From: Candidatus Neomarinimicrobiota bacterium
GTDB taxonomy: Bacteria; Fidelibacterota; UBA2242; B5-G15
Assembly: GCA_017656425.1 (NCBI GenBank)
Contig: JACDNV010000002.1
Span: 62,001 to 126,000, forward strand
Reading direction: 5' to 3'
Length of the DNA stretch: 64,000 bases
Each line of letters starts with the position of its first letter. Within the stretch, counting starts at the first letter, position 1. Under the pieces are notes generated by a model. The model made no database searches. It saw only the letters and a list, made by a program, of their open reading frames with translations, and was not told where the DNA came from. Shown in pieces: positions 18,557-27,945 of the stretch. A program made the position numbers and the translations under genes.

Positions 18557-19942
18557 ATGAAAGATTATGATTTAATAATTATCGGTTCTGGTCCTGGAGG
18601 ATATGTTTCTGCAGTAAAAGCTGCTCAATTAGGTCTGAGAACATTATGTGTTGAAAAAGAAGAGCTTGGCGGAGTTTGTCTCAACTGGGGATGTATACCC
18701 ACAAAAGCTATAATTAAGAGCGTCGATCTCATTAATGATTTAAAAGATACAAACAGATATGGAATAAAGGTAGACAGGCTGAGTTTTGATTTTTCTGATA
18801 TCATCAGAAGGTCCAGGATAGTAGCAAAAAAAATTTCAAAAGGCGTTGAATATCTTTTTAAAAAGTATGGAGTTAGTGTAGAAAAAGGTTGGGGTAAAAT
18901 ATTTGATAGTAATACAGTTGAGATCGACAGTAATGGATACAGTAAAAAAATAACCGGCAAAAATATTTTAATAGCTACTGGTGCACGACCTGTCTTACTT
19001 CCCGGCGTAAAAATATCAAATAGAGTTCTTACCTCAAAAGAAGCATTGATTTTAAATGAATTACCGGAATCCATAACTATTATTGGATCTGGTGCAATAG
19101 GGACGGAATTCGCCTATATCTTTTCTTCATTGGGTTCTAAGGTAAATTTGATTGAACTTCTACCTCAGGTGCTGCCAGCGGTAGATGAGGATGTATCAAC
19201 TGAGCTATCAAAAGCGCTAAAAAAACATGGTGTTAAAATATATACTTCTACAAAAGTTAAAAATATATTAGAAAATAAGGATAGCGTAGAGGTGGAAATT
19301 TCTAATCAGAATGAAACCGAAATTCTAAAATCTGCTTATGCTTTAATTTCTATTGGAATAATTGGTAATACTGGGAATTTGGGTTTAGAAGATCTGGGAA
19401 TAGAAACAGAAAAAGGTTTTATAAAAGTAAATAAATCATTCAAAACGAATATAGACAATATATATGCTATTGGTGATGTAATAGGGCAACCGGCACTTGC
19501 ACATGTTGCATCGAAAGAAGGATTGTATGTAGTAGAAAAGATAGCAGGCAAAGAACATGCACTGGTAAATTATCGGGCAATCCCCTATGCTGTATATACA
19601 AAGCCACAGGTAGCTGGCGTAGGATTAACTGAGAAAGAGGCTAAAGATAGTGCAGTTGATTATAATGTTGGAATTTTCCCCTTTAGTGCAAATGGCAAAT
19701 GCACTGCTTCCGGTGATATTTATGGCTTTGTTAAAGTTTTATTCAATAAAAAAGATGATACGATATTAGGTGCTCATATTGTCGGTCATGAGGCATCAGA
19801 GTTAGTTCATATCTTCATAGATGCGATTGAAAATAAGTTGAAATATAAGGATATGAAAAAATCGGTATTTGCTCATCCCACAGCATCTGAGGCTATCCAT
19901 GAAGCGATTCTCTCAGCCTATAATGAACAAATTCACATTTAG
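18557..19942 (+). CDS. lpdA: Dihydrolipoyl dehydrogenase
   Basis: 461 residues. FAD-binding GSGPGGYVSAVKAAQLG, redox cysteines GGVCLNWGCIPTKA, NAD-binding IIGSGAIGTEFAYIFSSLG, FAD motif IYAIGDV and the C-terminal active-site pair in FAHPTASEAIHEA. It reoxidises lipoamide in 2-oxoacid dehydrogenase or glycine cleavage complexes. None of those complexes is in the window, but lipB and lipA, which make its lipoyl cofactor, follow immediately. Confidence 0.95.
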   Translation: MKDYDLIIIGSGPGGYVSAVKAAQLGLRTLCVEKEELGGVCLNWGCIPTKAIIKSVDLINDLKDTNRYGIKVDRLSFDFSDIIRRSRIVAKKISKGVEYLFKKYGVSVEKGWGKIFDSNTVEIDSNGYSKKITGKNILIATGARPVLLPGVKISNRVLTSKEALILNELPESITIIGSGAIGTEFAYIFSSLGSKVNLIELLPQVLPAVDEDVSTELSKALKKHGVKIYTSTKVKNILENKDSVEVEISNQNETEILKSAYALISIGIIGNTGNLGLEDLGIETEKGFIKVNKSFKTNIDNIYAIGDVIGQPALAHVASKEGLYVVEKIAGKEHALVNYRAIPYAVYTKPQVAGVGLTEKEAKDSAVDYNVGIFPFSANGKCTASGDIYGFVKVLFNKKDDTILGAHIVGHEASELVHIFIDAIENKLKYKDMKKSVFAHPTASEAIHEAILSAYNEQIHI

Positions 19943-19944
19943 AT

Positions 19945-20634
19945 ATGAGTAAAATATTAGAAGTGCTCGACCTTGGATACAGAAATTATGGAGAAATCTG
20001 GGAGTTACAGAAAAGGCTACATTTTCTTAGAGTAAAAGGTGTAATTCCAGATACGTTGATTCTGGTTGAACATAATCATGTTTATACTTTTGGTAAAAAT
20101 GCCACACGGGAGAATCTCCTTGTAAGTGATGAGTATCTTAAGCAAAGGGGAATTGAGGTTTATCATGTAGATAGAGGTGGTGATGTAACCTATCATGGAC
20201 CGGGTCAGCTGGTTGGATATCCCATATTCAATCTGAAGGAACATAAGGAAAGTGTATCCTGGTTCGTAAATAAAATCGAACAGGTTTTGATTGATACATT
20301 AAAAGAGATAGGTATAGAAGCTGATAGAATCAAAGGGTTGACTGGAGTGTGGGTCAGGGATAATAAAATCGCAGCAATAGGTATGAGGGTTTCTAAATTG
20401 GTTACAATGCATGGTTTTGCATTAAATGTAGCAAATGAATTATCCTATTACTCCGGGATAATACCATGCGGGATAAGGGATAAGGGAATAATTCGGATTA
20501 TTGATTTAAAACCTGAAGTTAGCTTATCAATGGTGAAAGATATACTGATAAACAAATTTCTATATAATTTCAATTTTGAAAGCTATAAAGTAAGGGAGGA
20601 ATATACAGAGGATATTGAGCGAGATGAGAATTAG
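19945..20634 (+). CDS. lipB: Octanoyltransferase (lipoate biosynthesis)
   Basis: 229 residues. Motifs RGGDVTYHGPGQLVGYPIF, GVWVRDNKIAAIGMRVSK (catalytic lysine region) and THGFALNV-like MHGFALNV followed by the catalytic cysteine in GIIPCGIRDKG. It transfers octanoate from acyl carrier protein to the lipoyl domains. Two bases separate it from lpdA and its 3' end overlaps the lipA start. Confidence 0.95.
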   Translation: MSKILEVLDLGYRNYGEIWELQKRLHFLRVKGVIPDTLILVEHNHVYTFGKNATRENLLVSDEYLKQRGIEVYHVDRGGDVTYHGPGQLVGYPIFNLKEHKESVSWFVNKIEQVLIDTLKEIGIEADRIKGLTGVWVRDNKIAAIGMRVSKLVTMHGFALNVANELSYYSGIIPCGIRDKGIIRIIDLKPEVSLSMVKDILINKFLYNFNFESYKVREEYTEDIERDEN

Positions 20635-21466
20635 AAAACCTGATTGGCTAAAAATAAAGCTGACTGTAAATGAAGAGTTAAAATTTATATCAAATCTTTT
20701 AAAAGATAATAATTTAAATACTGTTTGTGTTGAGGCAAGGTGCCCTAACTTGCATGAGTGCTGGGCCAGAGGAATAGCAACCTTTATGATCTGTGGTGAT
20801 ATATGCACACGCAATTGTAGGTTTTGCTCGGTGAAGCATGGAATACCCTCTCCACTGGATGAGAAAGAACCGGAAAAAATTGCAAATGTGGTGAAGAAGC
20901 TGGGTCTTAGATATTGTGTCCTCACATCTGTTACCCGTGATGATCTTCCGGATGGGGGAGCAAAACACTGGGCAGATACAGTTGAAACGATAAGAAAGGT
21001 AAATCCAGGTATTAAAGTGGAAGTGCTGGTACCTGATTTTGAGGGGGATAAGGAAGCGTTAGATTGCGTATTTAATTCAAACCCCGATGTATTCGCGCAT
21101 AACCTTGAAACCATAAAAGAATTATATAAAAAAATCAGACCGCAAGCTGATTACCATAGATCTCTCGATTTATTAAAAATAGCAAAAAATAGAGGATTTA
21201 TAACAAAGACAGGTATAATGGTTGGTCTTGGTGAAGCGAAGGATAAGGTATTTTCTTTGATTGATGATATTTCAGAAATAGGGGTTGATATATTTACCGT
21301 TGGTCAATACCTCCAGCCTACAAAAGATAATTTACCTGTGTATAGATATGTTCCCCCCTATGAATTTGATGAATTTAAATCTTATGCTGTTAGTAAGGGA
21401 ATTAAGCATGTTTTTTCGGCACCCCTTGTAAGGAGTTCTTATCATGCGGAAGATGTATTGTTATAA
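20624..21466 (+). CDS. lipA: Lipoyl synthase
   Basis: 280 residues from ATG 20624; an in-frame TTG at 20615 is a possible alternative. The auxiliary cluster cysteines are CVEARCPNLHEC, the radical SAM cluster is CTRNCRFC, and the family C-terminal serine is in PLVRSSYHAED. It inserts two sulfurs into octanoyl-lipoyl domains. The start lies 11 bases inside lipB, so translation is coupled. This is the last gene of the housekeeping run; an unusual 720-base stretch without intact genes follows. Confidence 0.95.
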   Translation: MRIRKPDWLKIKLTVNEELKFISNLLKDNNLNTVCVEARCPNLHECWARGIATFMICGDICTRNCRFCSVKHGIPSPLDEKEPEKIANVVKKLGLRYCVLTSVTRDDLPDGGAKHWADTVETIRKVNPGIKVEVLVPDFEGDKEALDCVFNSNPDVFAHNLETIKELYKKIRPQADYHRSLDLLKIAKNRGFITKTGIMVGLGEAKDKVFSLIDDISEIGVDIFTVGQYLQPTKDNLPVYRYVPPYEFDEFKSYAVSKGIKHVFSAPLVRSSYHAEDVLL

Positions 21467-21751
21467 TACAAAATGATAAATTGGCTTTGCAGCCAGAGAA
21501 ATTCAATCTAATGTGGCGCAACAACTTGTGATTTAATTAAAATTGAATTTTATATGTAAGTTTTTCCCTAAGAAATTAAAATGGAATTGGTAGTATGAAG
21601 CTTTATACCTGAACGATTCTCGTGAGAGATTTAATACTAAAAAGTAGCGTTCCATCGCAAACAACCCTTATTGTGACTTGATATCTTGGAAATTTTTACT
21701 TACGGTAGTGTCAGAAAAATCATCAAAATATTTTTCAACCTTCTATATTGG

Positions 21752-22101
21752 CTAAAGTGGTTTAATTTCTTTTTTCATTTTATATTTCTTTCTGATTATC
21801 TCTATGAGTTTATTTTCTTTTAATAACCTGTAAATAGCGTCAGAATTCACAGGAAGACTAAGCTCCCATACTATAAAGGGTACTTCGGACTTAAATCTTT
21901 TTACTTCAAATCCATTTATCTTACTTAACTTTTTCCATAGAGATCTTTAAGATTTTTCTTTTTATCTTTTCATCGGGAGATTTTTCAAATCTCTTTTTAA
22001 AAAATTTTACAGAGCATAGCCTGTCCACGGGCTATGCTCTCATCACTCATTACCCTTAATTTAATCAATTCTAACGTACCACCATGTGCATGAACTTTCC
22101 C
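21752..22101 (-). pseudogene. Degenerate minus-strand ORF, family unrecognised (HTH-like tail)
   Basis: Joined across at least two frameshifts, the minus strand reads as one protein-like sequence: FYGKVHAHGGTLELIKLRVM and SDESIARGQAMLCKIF, then KKRFEKSPDEKIKRKILK, then INGFEVKRFKSEVPFIVWEL and SLPVNSDAIYRLLKENKLIE, ending at a TAG (21752-21754). The final part resembles a winged or helix-turn-helix segment of transposase-like proteins, but I cannot name a family. A perfect 11-base inverted repeat (22011-22021 with 22030-22040) lies inside it. The remaining intergenic DNA between 21467 and 22121 shows no gene; a weak GAGATTT/AAATCTC stem plus T-run (21977-21998, plus strand) could terminate transcription. 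Confidence 0.4.
22011..22040. repeat. Perfect 11-bp inverted repeat (hairpin)
   Basis: AGAGCATAGCC (22011-22021) and GGCTATGCTCT (22030-22040) pair perfectly around an 8-base loop. It lies inside the degenerate minus-strand ORF. No immediate T-tract follows on the plus strand; on the minus strand it is followed by GTAAAATTTTTT, so it could be a weak terminator or a relic of a mobile-element end. Confidence 0.6.
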
Positions 22102-22121
22102 ATAAAAATTTAAAAAAGGGC

Positions 22122-22151
22122 TTGACAAAGAGATATAGAAAGTATTATAAT
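22122..22151 (+). promoter_or_regulatory. Sigma-70 promoter for beta-propeller lipoprotein gene
   Basis: TTGACA (22122-22127) and TATAAT (22146-22151), 18 bases apart, about 35 bases before the start at 22186. Ribosome binding would use AAGGA at 22174-22178. Confidence 0.75.
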
Positions 22152-22185
22152 TATAAATGAAGGTAAAAAATGCAAGGACATAGCC

Positions 22186-23187
22186 ATGTTGCGTATTATA
22201 ATAGTTTTATTTTGTTCTTTACTTTTAATCAATTGTGAAAGAAACCCTGTTAATGGTGACAATAATGATGATTCGAATACCCAAAATGAAGAGCGGATTT
22301 TATTTATCAGGAATGTTAAAAAAAAACTAAGTCAAATATGCACCATGAAGCCTGATGGTTCACACATAAAGGTTATTTCACAAACAGAAGTTAATTTACA
22401 TAACATTGGTTATATCCAAGCCAGATGGTCACCCGATAAATCAAAGGTTGTAGTTGTTGGTGGCCCTGAAAGTTCTCCTGATATTTTCCCATTATGGCTT
22501 ATTGATATGAGTGGGAATTTTTGTCGAAAGATTGCAACTGATGGATTTATGTCTGTATGGGAATCAAATGGAGAATATATAATTTTTGCCCACAGGAGAG
22601 GATATTTTTCTGAGACGTTCGATATATATCGAATTAATATTAACACAGGGGAAGAATCAGTCATATTGTGGGCCGAAACAGGGACTTCAGGGCCAAACTC
22701 TGGCTACATATATCAGTTGTTGGACATTTTTCCTGGAGAGGATAACAAAATTTTATTAAACGAATATTATACATATCGTGATACAACCAGTGGTGAACAA
22801 ATAAGAGAAGATTCTGAACTGCTCATTTATGATTATTTAACTGAAGCAAAAACATATCTCACGAATAATGATCTGAATGAAGGTTGGGCACGAATATCAA
22901 ATGATGGTAATTTTATAATATATCATCTTAATGATGGACTATATTTGATGGATAAATTTGGTGAAAATATTGAAGAAGTGATAGCAAATACTAATAAAAA
23001 ACAACAATTTTTGCATCTATGTTGGTCTCCGGATGGAAAAAAGGTTTTAGCTTCAATTTTAGATAGTTCTATTGAAAATAACAGGTTTTATGATATCTAT
23101 GCAATTGATCTTAATACAAAAGCATTTCTAAACTTAACAAATACAGCTAAAGATTCAATTTCTAACTATGTTATGGACTGGAAATAA
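22186..23187 (+). CDS. TolB-like beta-propeller lipoprotein (copy 1)
   Basis: 333 residues. A short signal peptide ends in a lipobox (LLLINC, cysteine at residue 17), followed by an N/D-rich linker. The body has repeats of the WD40-like/PD40 type: ILFIRNVKKKLSQICTMKPD, ARWSPDKSKVVVVGGPE, LLIYDYLTEAKTYLTNNDL, LCWSPDGKKVLASI and IYAIDLNTKAFLNLTN. TolB-type propellers usually bind partners in the periplasm or at the surface. It is clearly paralogous to the next gene. No neighbour indicates a partner; a surface lipoprotein is a reasonable inference. Confidence 0.85.
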   Translation: MLRIIIVLFCSLLLINCERNPVNGDNNDDSNTQNEERILFIRNVKKKLSQICTMKPDGSHIKVISQTEVNLHNIGYIQARWSPDKSKVVVVGGPESSPDIFPLWLIDMSGNFCRKIATDGFMSVWESNGEYIIFAHRRGYFSETFDIYRININTGEESVILWAETGTSGPNSGYIYQLLDIFPGEDNKILLNEYYTYRDTTSGEQIREDSELLIYDYLTEAKTYLTNNDLNEGWARISNDGNFIIYHLNDGLYLMDKFGENIEEVIANTNKKQQFLHLCWSPDGKKVLASILDSSIENNRFYDIYAIDLNTKAFLNLTNTAKDSISNYVMDWK

Positions 23188-23359
23188 AAAGTGTTACGAA
23201 GGAGGTGATGAAATAACAACCAATAAGTCTTTCATAACAAATTAACAATTTATTAACCAATTTTAATGAAGGTTACCGATGATTAAGAGATCCATTTTGT
23301 TAGCAGGAGTGTTACTTTTAAGTGCAGCTATAATTAAACCAAGAAAACAAGGGATTATC

Positions 23360-24370
23360 ATGAAAAAAGCACTATTTGTTTTCGGTCTGATAGTTTTAAT
23401 ATTGAGTTGTGAAAAAAATCCAGTGGATAATAACGAACCAACATCCCCTGAAGAAGAGCGGATTTTATTTATCAGGAATGTTAAAGGAAAACTAAGTCAA
23501 ATATGCACCATGAAACCGGATGGGTCTGGTATAAAAGTTATCGCACATCATGATTATAGTGATGACGTATATTATCCCCAAGGGTACATGTTTGCTCGAT
23601 GGTCACCGGATAAATCAAAAATTGTGGTGCAGGGAGGCCCAGATAGCACACTAGAATATTGCCCTCTGTGGCTGATGGATATGGGAGGCAATCTAATGTA
23701 TCGATTGATATGGAATGGTAACATACCAATTTGGACTTCAGATGGTGAAAATGTTATTTATTCAAGAAGAAGAGGATATTTTTCTCTTACGAATGATATT
23801 TACAAGATAAATATTAATACTTTAAATGAAGAAACATTACTATTTGCAGAGACAGGGCCACCCGGTAGTAATTCAGGATATATTTATCAACTTTTAGATA
23901 TACTTCCTGATGATAATACAAAATTAATTTTAAATGAGTATTATTCTTATCAGGACTCAACTGGCAAACAAACAAAAACTGATGATGAGCTACTTATCTA
24001 TGATTTTTTAAACAATACCAAACAATATCTCACAGATAATGATTTAGAAGAAGGTCGGGCTAAAATATCTCCAGATGGAAGCTTAATTGCGTATTCAACA
24101 TGCAATGTTGGTTCTCCTTCAAATAATTTATTTTTAATGAGATCAAACGGAGATAGTCTCCGACAACTAACTTTTGGTTCTACAGATGTTTATCTATTTT
24201 TCAACTGGTCACCTAATGGGAGAAAAATAGCTTGCTCAAAATCCGATCAGTCAAAAGGTTATAATCCTTATAGCGATATTTTTATCATAGATATTCAGAC
24301 AGGGGTTGTTAATAGATTAACGAATACAGCCCAGGATAGCATCAGTAATGCGGTAATGGACTGGAAATAA
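23360..24370 (+). CDS. TolB-like beta-propeller lipoprotein (copy 2)
   Basis: 336 residues from ATG 23360, whose signal peptide MKKALFVFGLIVLILSC ends in a lipobox. The same frame is open back to an ATG at 23279 that encodes a second signal-like segment (MIKRSILLAGVLLLSAAII); I regard it as a relic, though it has its own AAGG. The propeller is nearly identical to copy 1 in several stretches (EERILFIRNVKGKLSQICTM; ARWSPDKSKIVVQGGP) and both end in VMDWK. A tandem duplication is the likely origin. A full-strength ribosome-binding site followed at once by ATGAAATAA (23201-23217) in the gap looks like the severed start of another gene. Confidence 0.83.
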   Translation: MKKALFVFGLIVLILSCEKNPVDNNEPTSPEEERILFIRNVKGKLSQICTMKPDGSGIKVIAHHDYSDDVYYPQGYMFARWSPDKSKIVVQGGPDSTLEYCPLWLMDMGGNLMYRLIWNGNIPIWTSDGENVIYSRRRGYFSLTNDIYKININTLNEETLLFAETGPPGSNSGYIYQLLDILPDDNTKLILNEYYSYQDSTGKQTKTDDELLIYDFLNNTKQYLTDNDLEEGRAKISPDGSLIAYSTCNVGSPSNNLFLMRSNGDSLRQLTFGSTDVYLFFNWSPNGRKIACSKSDQSKGYNPYSDIFIIDIQTGVVNRLTNTAQDSISNAVMDWK

Positions 24371-24515
24371 AAAATAGGTGACCGCTATGATGAAAATGTT
24401 CTTTTCAGGTTTTACATAACGATTAAGTCAACTCTAATTATTTGTCCCAGGAAAGAATTGTCGGGATAATATTATATCAACATATTAATCGTTAATCTGA
24501 GAGGAGGTGTTTAAA

Positions 24516-24683
24516 ATGTGTGGAACTAAAAGTTATTTCACGATTTCGGTTTTGCTGTTTTTGGCCTTATTCTTCAGCGAATCTTTTTCCCAGTACACTT
24601 GGGTGAATACTACAGATTCAGAAGGAAATGCAATCCGTATGAAGGTCAACAGCAAAACTGGAGCGCCTTACCGTCTGTACTGA
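24516..24683 (+). pseudogene. Severed signal-peptide exon of the metalloprotease gene (ends at in-frame TGA)
   Basis: GAGGAGG (24501-24507) precedes ATG 24516. The 55 codons encode a signal peptide (SYFTISVLLFLALFFSESFS) and the first mature residues (QYTWVNTTDSEGNAIRMKV, then NSKTGAPYRLY). They stop at TGA 24681-24683, after which the same frame continues without break into the protease propeptide. One base change (GGA to TGA) would explain the split. Confidence 0.75.
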
Positions 24684-27600
24684 TTGAAAGTAAACTTCAA
24701 CAACCGTTACGGACACATCACGGAGCAAAACGTACAGGGACTCAGCAGACAATTTTTAGCAGAATATGCCAAGTTGCTGAAGATTCAACCAGGGGCTTTA
24801 AAGTTTGAGAGTGCCGTGAACAACAAGGGAAGATGGTACATCAACTTTAAGCAGCAATACAAAGGAGTTCCGGTCTATAGAGCGAATGTAGGATTTACAG
24901 TCCACGAAAATGGAAATGTGGTATTGGTGGGATCGGACGTATATCCGGATATTTCCATCGATGCTACTCCTTCCATTTCCTCGGATGAAGCCCTGAAGAT
25001 CGCTCAATCCAACTTCATGGAATTAACCGGTACGGATTCTCTGGTAATAAGAAAAGAGCCAGAGCTCATTATTTTCCCAGTAGAGAATGAAAAAAATTTC
25101 AGTTATATTCTTTCGTACAATATTGAATTGGAATATATTGACTCATTAAACGTTTACAGTCAAGTATATTTTATTAATGCTAAAACAGGCGAAATTATAA
25201 AGGAATATTCAAATATTATGAATGATTGTATTAATGCAACGTTAAATTATAAATATTGGCCAGAACATTACTATGACCAACAAAGTGGTGACCAAGTATA
25301 TAGAAATTCAAAGGTTAGACTTTATAATTTATTGGGTCAAGCAGTGGATACAAAAAATACTAATTCAACTGGTTATGTTAGTTTTTGCAATTTAGCATAT
25401 AATACATATTTTCTCACTGCTAAATTTGAGAATTCCTATGTAAGACTTCGAAATACTAATGGTCTTACAAAATCTTTGCTTCCAGGAACATATAATCTAT
25501 CGTGGGATGCAACAGATGAAAGTAATGTTTATCATCATGTTAATTTAATTCATGACTTCTTTAAGAATTCACCATTTAATTATGATGGTATGGATTATAG
25601 AATGGATGCATTCATCAATCAAGGAAGCTCTTATAATGGATGGGCTGATGGAAATAGTATAGGGTTTGGTTCCCAATACGGACAATATTGGGCAAGATCG
25701 AGTGACGTAGTTTACCACGAATATACACATAATACAATTTATCATTTATATGGAAACAATTGGATTGGTGATCCGAATAATTGGTATACTCAAGGAAGTG
25801 CAATGGACGAAGGATTCGCTGATTTTTTTGCATGTACGATAAACAATGATCATATCCAAGGTGAGTCAGTTGGTGTTAGTAGAGATTTGAATAACATATT
25901 AGAATGGGATCCAAGTGAAAATAAGTATTATAATTGTCGTGTAATAGGAGGTGCTTGCTGGGATTTACGAGAACAAATTGGCAGTAGCATCACCAATAAG
26001 ATCGTTTTTGATGCACTTCAAATGCAGCATCATGCCTATAATTTTGCTGATTTTCTTGATAACATGATTTTAGCAGATGATGATGATGATGGTAATGTTT
26101 ACAATGGTACCCCCCATGATGATCAAATATGTGATGCGTTTATTAACAACCATAAAATAGATGGAACTTATTTAGCAGGAAAAATTAAAAGAGATATTAC
26201 AATTGACCATTTTGTAATCATAATTGGGAATGTTACTGTTACATCAGGTGCAACACTGACGATTCAACCTGGAGTAACAGTGGAATTTGGTGGTTACTAC
26301 AATCTTACTGTTCAAGAAGGTGGAAAAATCATAGCAGAAGGAACAGAAGATCAGCCCATATATTTCACCGCAGCAAATCCATCTGGGAGGCGTACCTGGG
26401 GGACACTATTTGTTAATGGGAGTAATAACATTTTGAAACAATGTATAGTTGAGTATGGTGATTGGGGATTAAAATTAAGAGGTTCGCCCTCACCAGCAAG
26501 TGGTAATGTAGTAGAAAATTGTATATTCAGGAAAAATGATCAAGGATTGAGAATAGAGAATAATACAGTAGATGTAAGGAACTGTCAGATATATGACAAC
26601 AGGCATAACGTAGTTTTAATAGGAAATCAGGATGTAGACATAGAAGGATGTAGGATTTATAATGGAGACAGGGATGGTATTTATAGCAGTAATGGGAATT
26701 ATGTAGAGTTATATGGGAATGTTATAGAAAATAATGGATTGGGCAGTTCAAGTACAAGGAATGGGATATATACAAATTGGAATGATATTTACTATATTGT
26801 CTCCTGTAATACAATCAGAAATAATTATTCATCTGAGGTATCTGCGTATTATGATGATAAAGTAGAGGTAGGATACAGTTCAATACATGATGACAATGGA
26901 TATGAAGTTTACAATCGTAATAGTGGGAAGATATTCTGTTATTTTTCCTGGTGGGGAGAGTATCCGCCAGATTATTCTCAATTTTATGGAGATGTAACTA
27001 TAGTAGGATATCTATATGGTCGACCAAGCTGGGAAGGTCAGACGAGATCTGGAGGATTATCAAAGATAGTGGCTATGAATTTAGATAATAATAATCCTGA
27101 TGATGACAATATAACTTATGAGAGTTTAAAGGAAAAAATATTAAGCAATCCATATTTTCCAGAAGCTGATTCACTTTTAAGTAGGATGTATGTAATAGCA
27201 AGGAAAGATTTTAGAGAAAACAAATATGGTTTAAGGAAAAGTTTTTATAATTTCCTAAAAAATTTACGGAAACAGTATCCTGATACAAAGATTAGCAAAA
27301 AGTCACTTGAATATATGATAATCTGGAAGATGTTAGAGGGTGATTATAATAAAGCGATATCACATTCAAAGGAAGCATTGGCTTGTGAAGCAGGTGAAGA
27401 GAAAAGATATATGATGCTAAATTTAGCTTATCTTTACTCAAATATGTTTGAATTTAAGAAGGCAGAAAGACTGATTAAAAAATATAAAGAAAAATGTGGA
27501 ATCGATGATAGAGTAGTATTCATGGAAGAGACAGTTAAAAATATTGAATATGAATATAATAAAGGATATATAAAACCGATAGAAACCTCAGAAGAAGAAA

Positions 27601-27905
27601 GAATGCTTGTTTCAAGAAATGATAATATTATTTTAAACTCACCATATCCCAATCCCTTCAATCCAATAACCACAATATCCTTTCAAATACCCGAAGAAGC
27701 AAGGCTCAAAGCAGAGGTATTTGATATACTTGGAAGGAGGGTGTCAATACTTACAGAAAGGAAATACACTCCAGGGGTTTATAGTATCAGTTTTGATGGC
27801 AAAAACTTGCCGAGTGGGATATATTTTATAAGGATTAATTATGACCCAGTGGATGAAGGCAGTAAATCAAAGGTTTTTGTAAGAAAGGTTTTACTGGCAA
27901 AATAA
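24684..27905 (+). CDS. Thermolysin/fungalysin-like metalloprotease with beta-helix and T9SS sorting domain (5' end cut off by TGA)
   Basis: 1073 residues if read from TTG 24684; the natural protein would start at 24516. In order: an FTP/PepSY-like propeptide (to about residue 160); a gluzincin catalytic domain with HEYTH (25716-25730) and the glutamate ligand in MDEGFADFFA; a right-handed beta-helix (about 520-780, opening ATLTIQPGVTVEFGG); a helical TPR-like part (about 830-960); and a T9SS sorting domain (YPNPFNPITTISFQIP ... LPSGIYFIRINYD). It is presumably a secreted, surface-attached protease. The product from TTG would lack a signal peptide, so the gene is probably inactive unless the TGA is suppressed. 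The first about 550 bases are visibly richer in G+C than the rest. Confidence 0.85.
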   Translation: MKVNFNNRYGHITEQNVQGLSRQFLAEYAKLLKIQPGALKFESAVNNKGRWYINFKQQYKGVPVYRANVGFTVHENGNVVLVGSDVYPDISIDATPSISSDEALKIAQSNFMELTGTDSLVIRKEPELIIFPVENEKNFSYILSYNIELEYIDSLNVYSQVYFINAKTGEIIKEYSNIMNDCINATLNYKYWPEHYYDQQSGDQVYRNSKVRLYNLLGQAVDTKNTNSTGYVSFCNLAYNTYFLTAKFENSYVRLRNTNGLTKSLLPGTYNLSWDATDESNVYHHVNLIHDFFKNSPFNYDGMDYRMDAFINQGSSYNGWADGNSIGFGSQYGQYWARSSDVVYHEYTHNTIYHLYGNNWIGDPNNWYTQGSAMDEGFADFFACTINNDHIQGESVGVSRDLNNILEWDPSENKYYNCRVIGGACWDLREQIGSSITNKIVFDALQMQHHAYNFADFLDNMILADDDDDGNVYNGTPHDDQICDAFINNHKIDGTYLAGKIKRDITIDHFVIIIGNVTVTSGATLTIQPGVTVEFGGYYNLTVQEGGKIIAEGTEDQPIYFTAANPSGRRTWGTLFVNGSNNILKQCIVEYGDWGLKLRGSPSPASGNVVENCIFRKNDQGLRIENNTVDVRNCQIYDNRHNVVLIGNQDVDIEGCRIYNGDRDGIYSSNGNYVELYGNVIENNGLGSSSTRNGIYTNWNDIYYIVSCNTIRNNYSSEVSAYYDDKVEVGYSSIHDDNGYEVYNRNSGKIFCYFSWWGEYPPDYSQFYGDVTIVGYLYGRPSWEGQTRSGGLSKIVAMNLDNNNPDDDNITYESLKEKILSNPYFPEADSLLSRMYVIARKDFRENKYGLRKSFYNFLKNLRKQYPDTKISKKSLEYMIIWKMLEGDYNKAISHSKEALACEAGEEKRYMMLNLAYLYSNMFEFKKAERLIKKYKEKCGIDDRVVFMEETVKNIEYEYNKGYIKPIETSEEERMLVSRNDNIILNSPYPNPFNPITTISFQIPEEARLKAEVFDILGRRVSILTERKYTPGVYSISFDGKNLPSGIYFIRINYDPVDEGSKSKVFVRKVLLAK

Positions 27906-27916
27906 ACACTGATATT

Positions 27917-27945
27917 AGCCGACCTTAAAAGGTCGGCTTTTTCTT
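27917..27945 (+). terminator. Intrinsic terminator after the metalloprotease
   Basis: AGCCGACC (27917-27924) pairs with GGTCGGCT (27931-27938), followed by TTTTTC. A near-copy stands at 31469-31495 after the duplicated sorting-domain fragment. Confidence 0.88.

Noticed and set aside
24681-24683. TGA read as glycine (genetic code 25) or selenocysteine
   Set aside because: TGA ends intact genes here (11558-11560, speD, the first glycosyltransferase), and no SECIS-like hairpin with a suitable bulge is apparent after it; a nonsense change is simpler.
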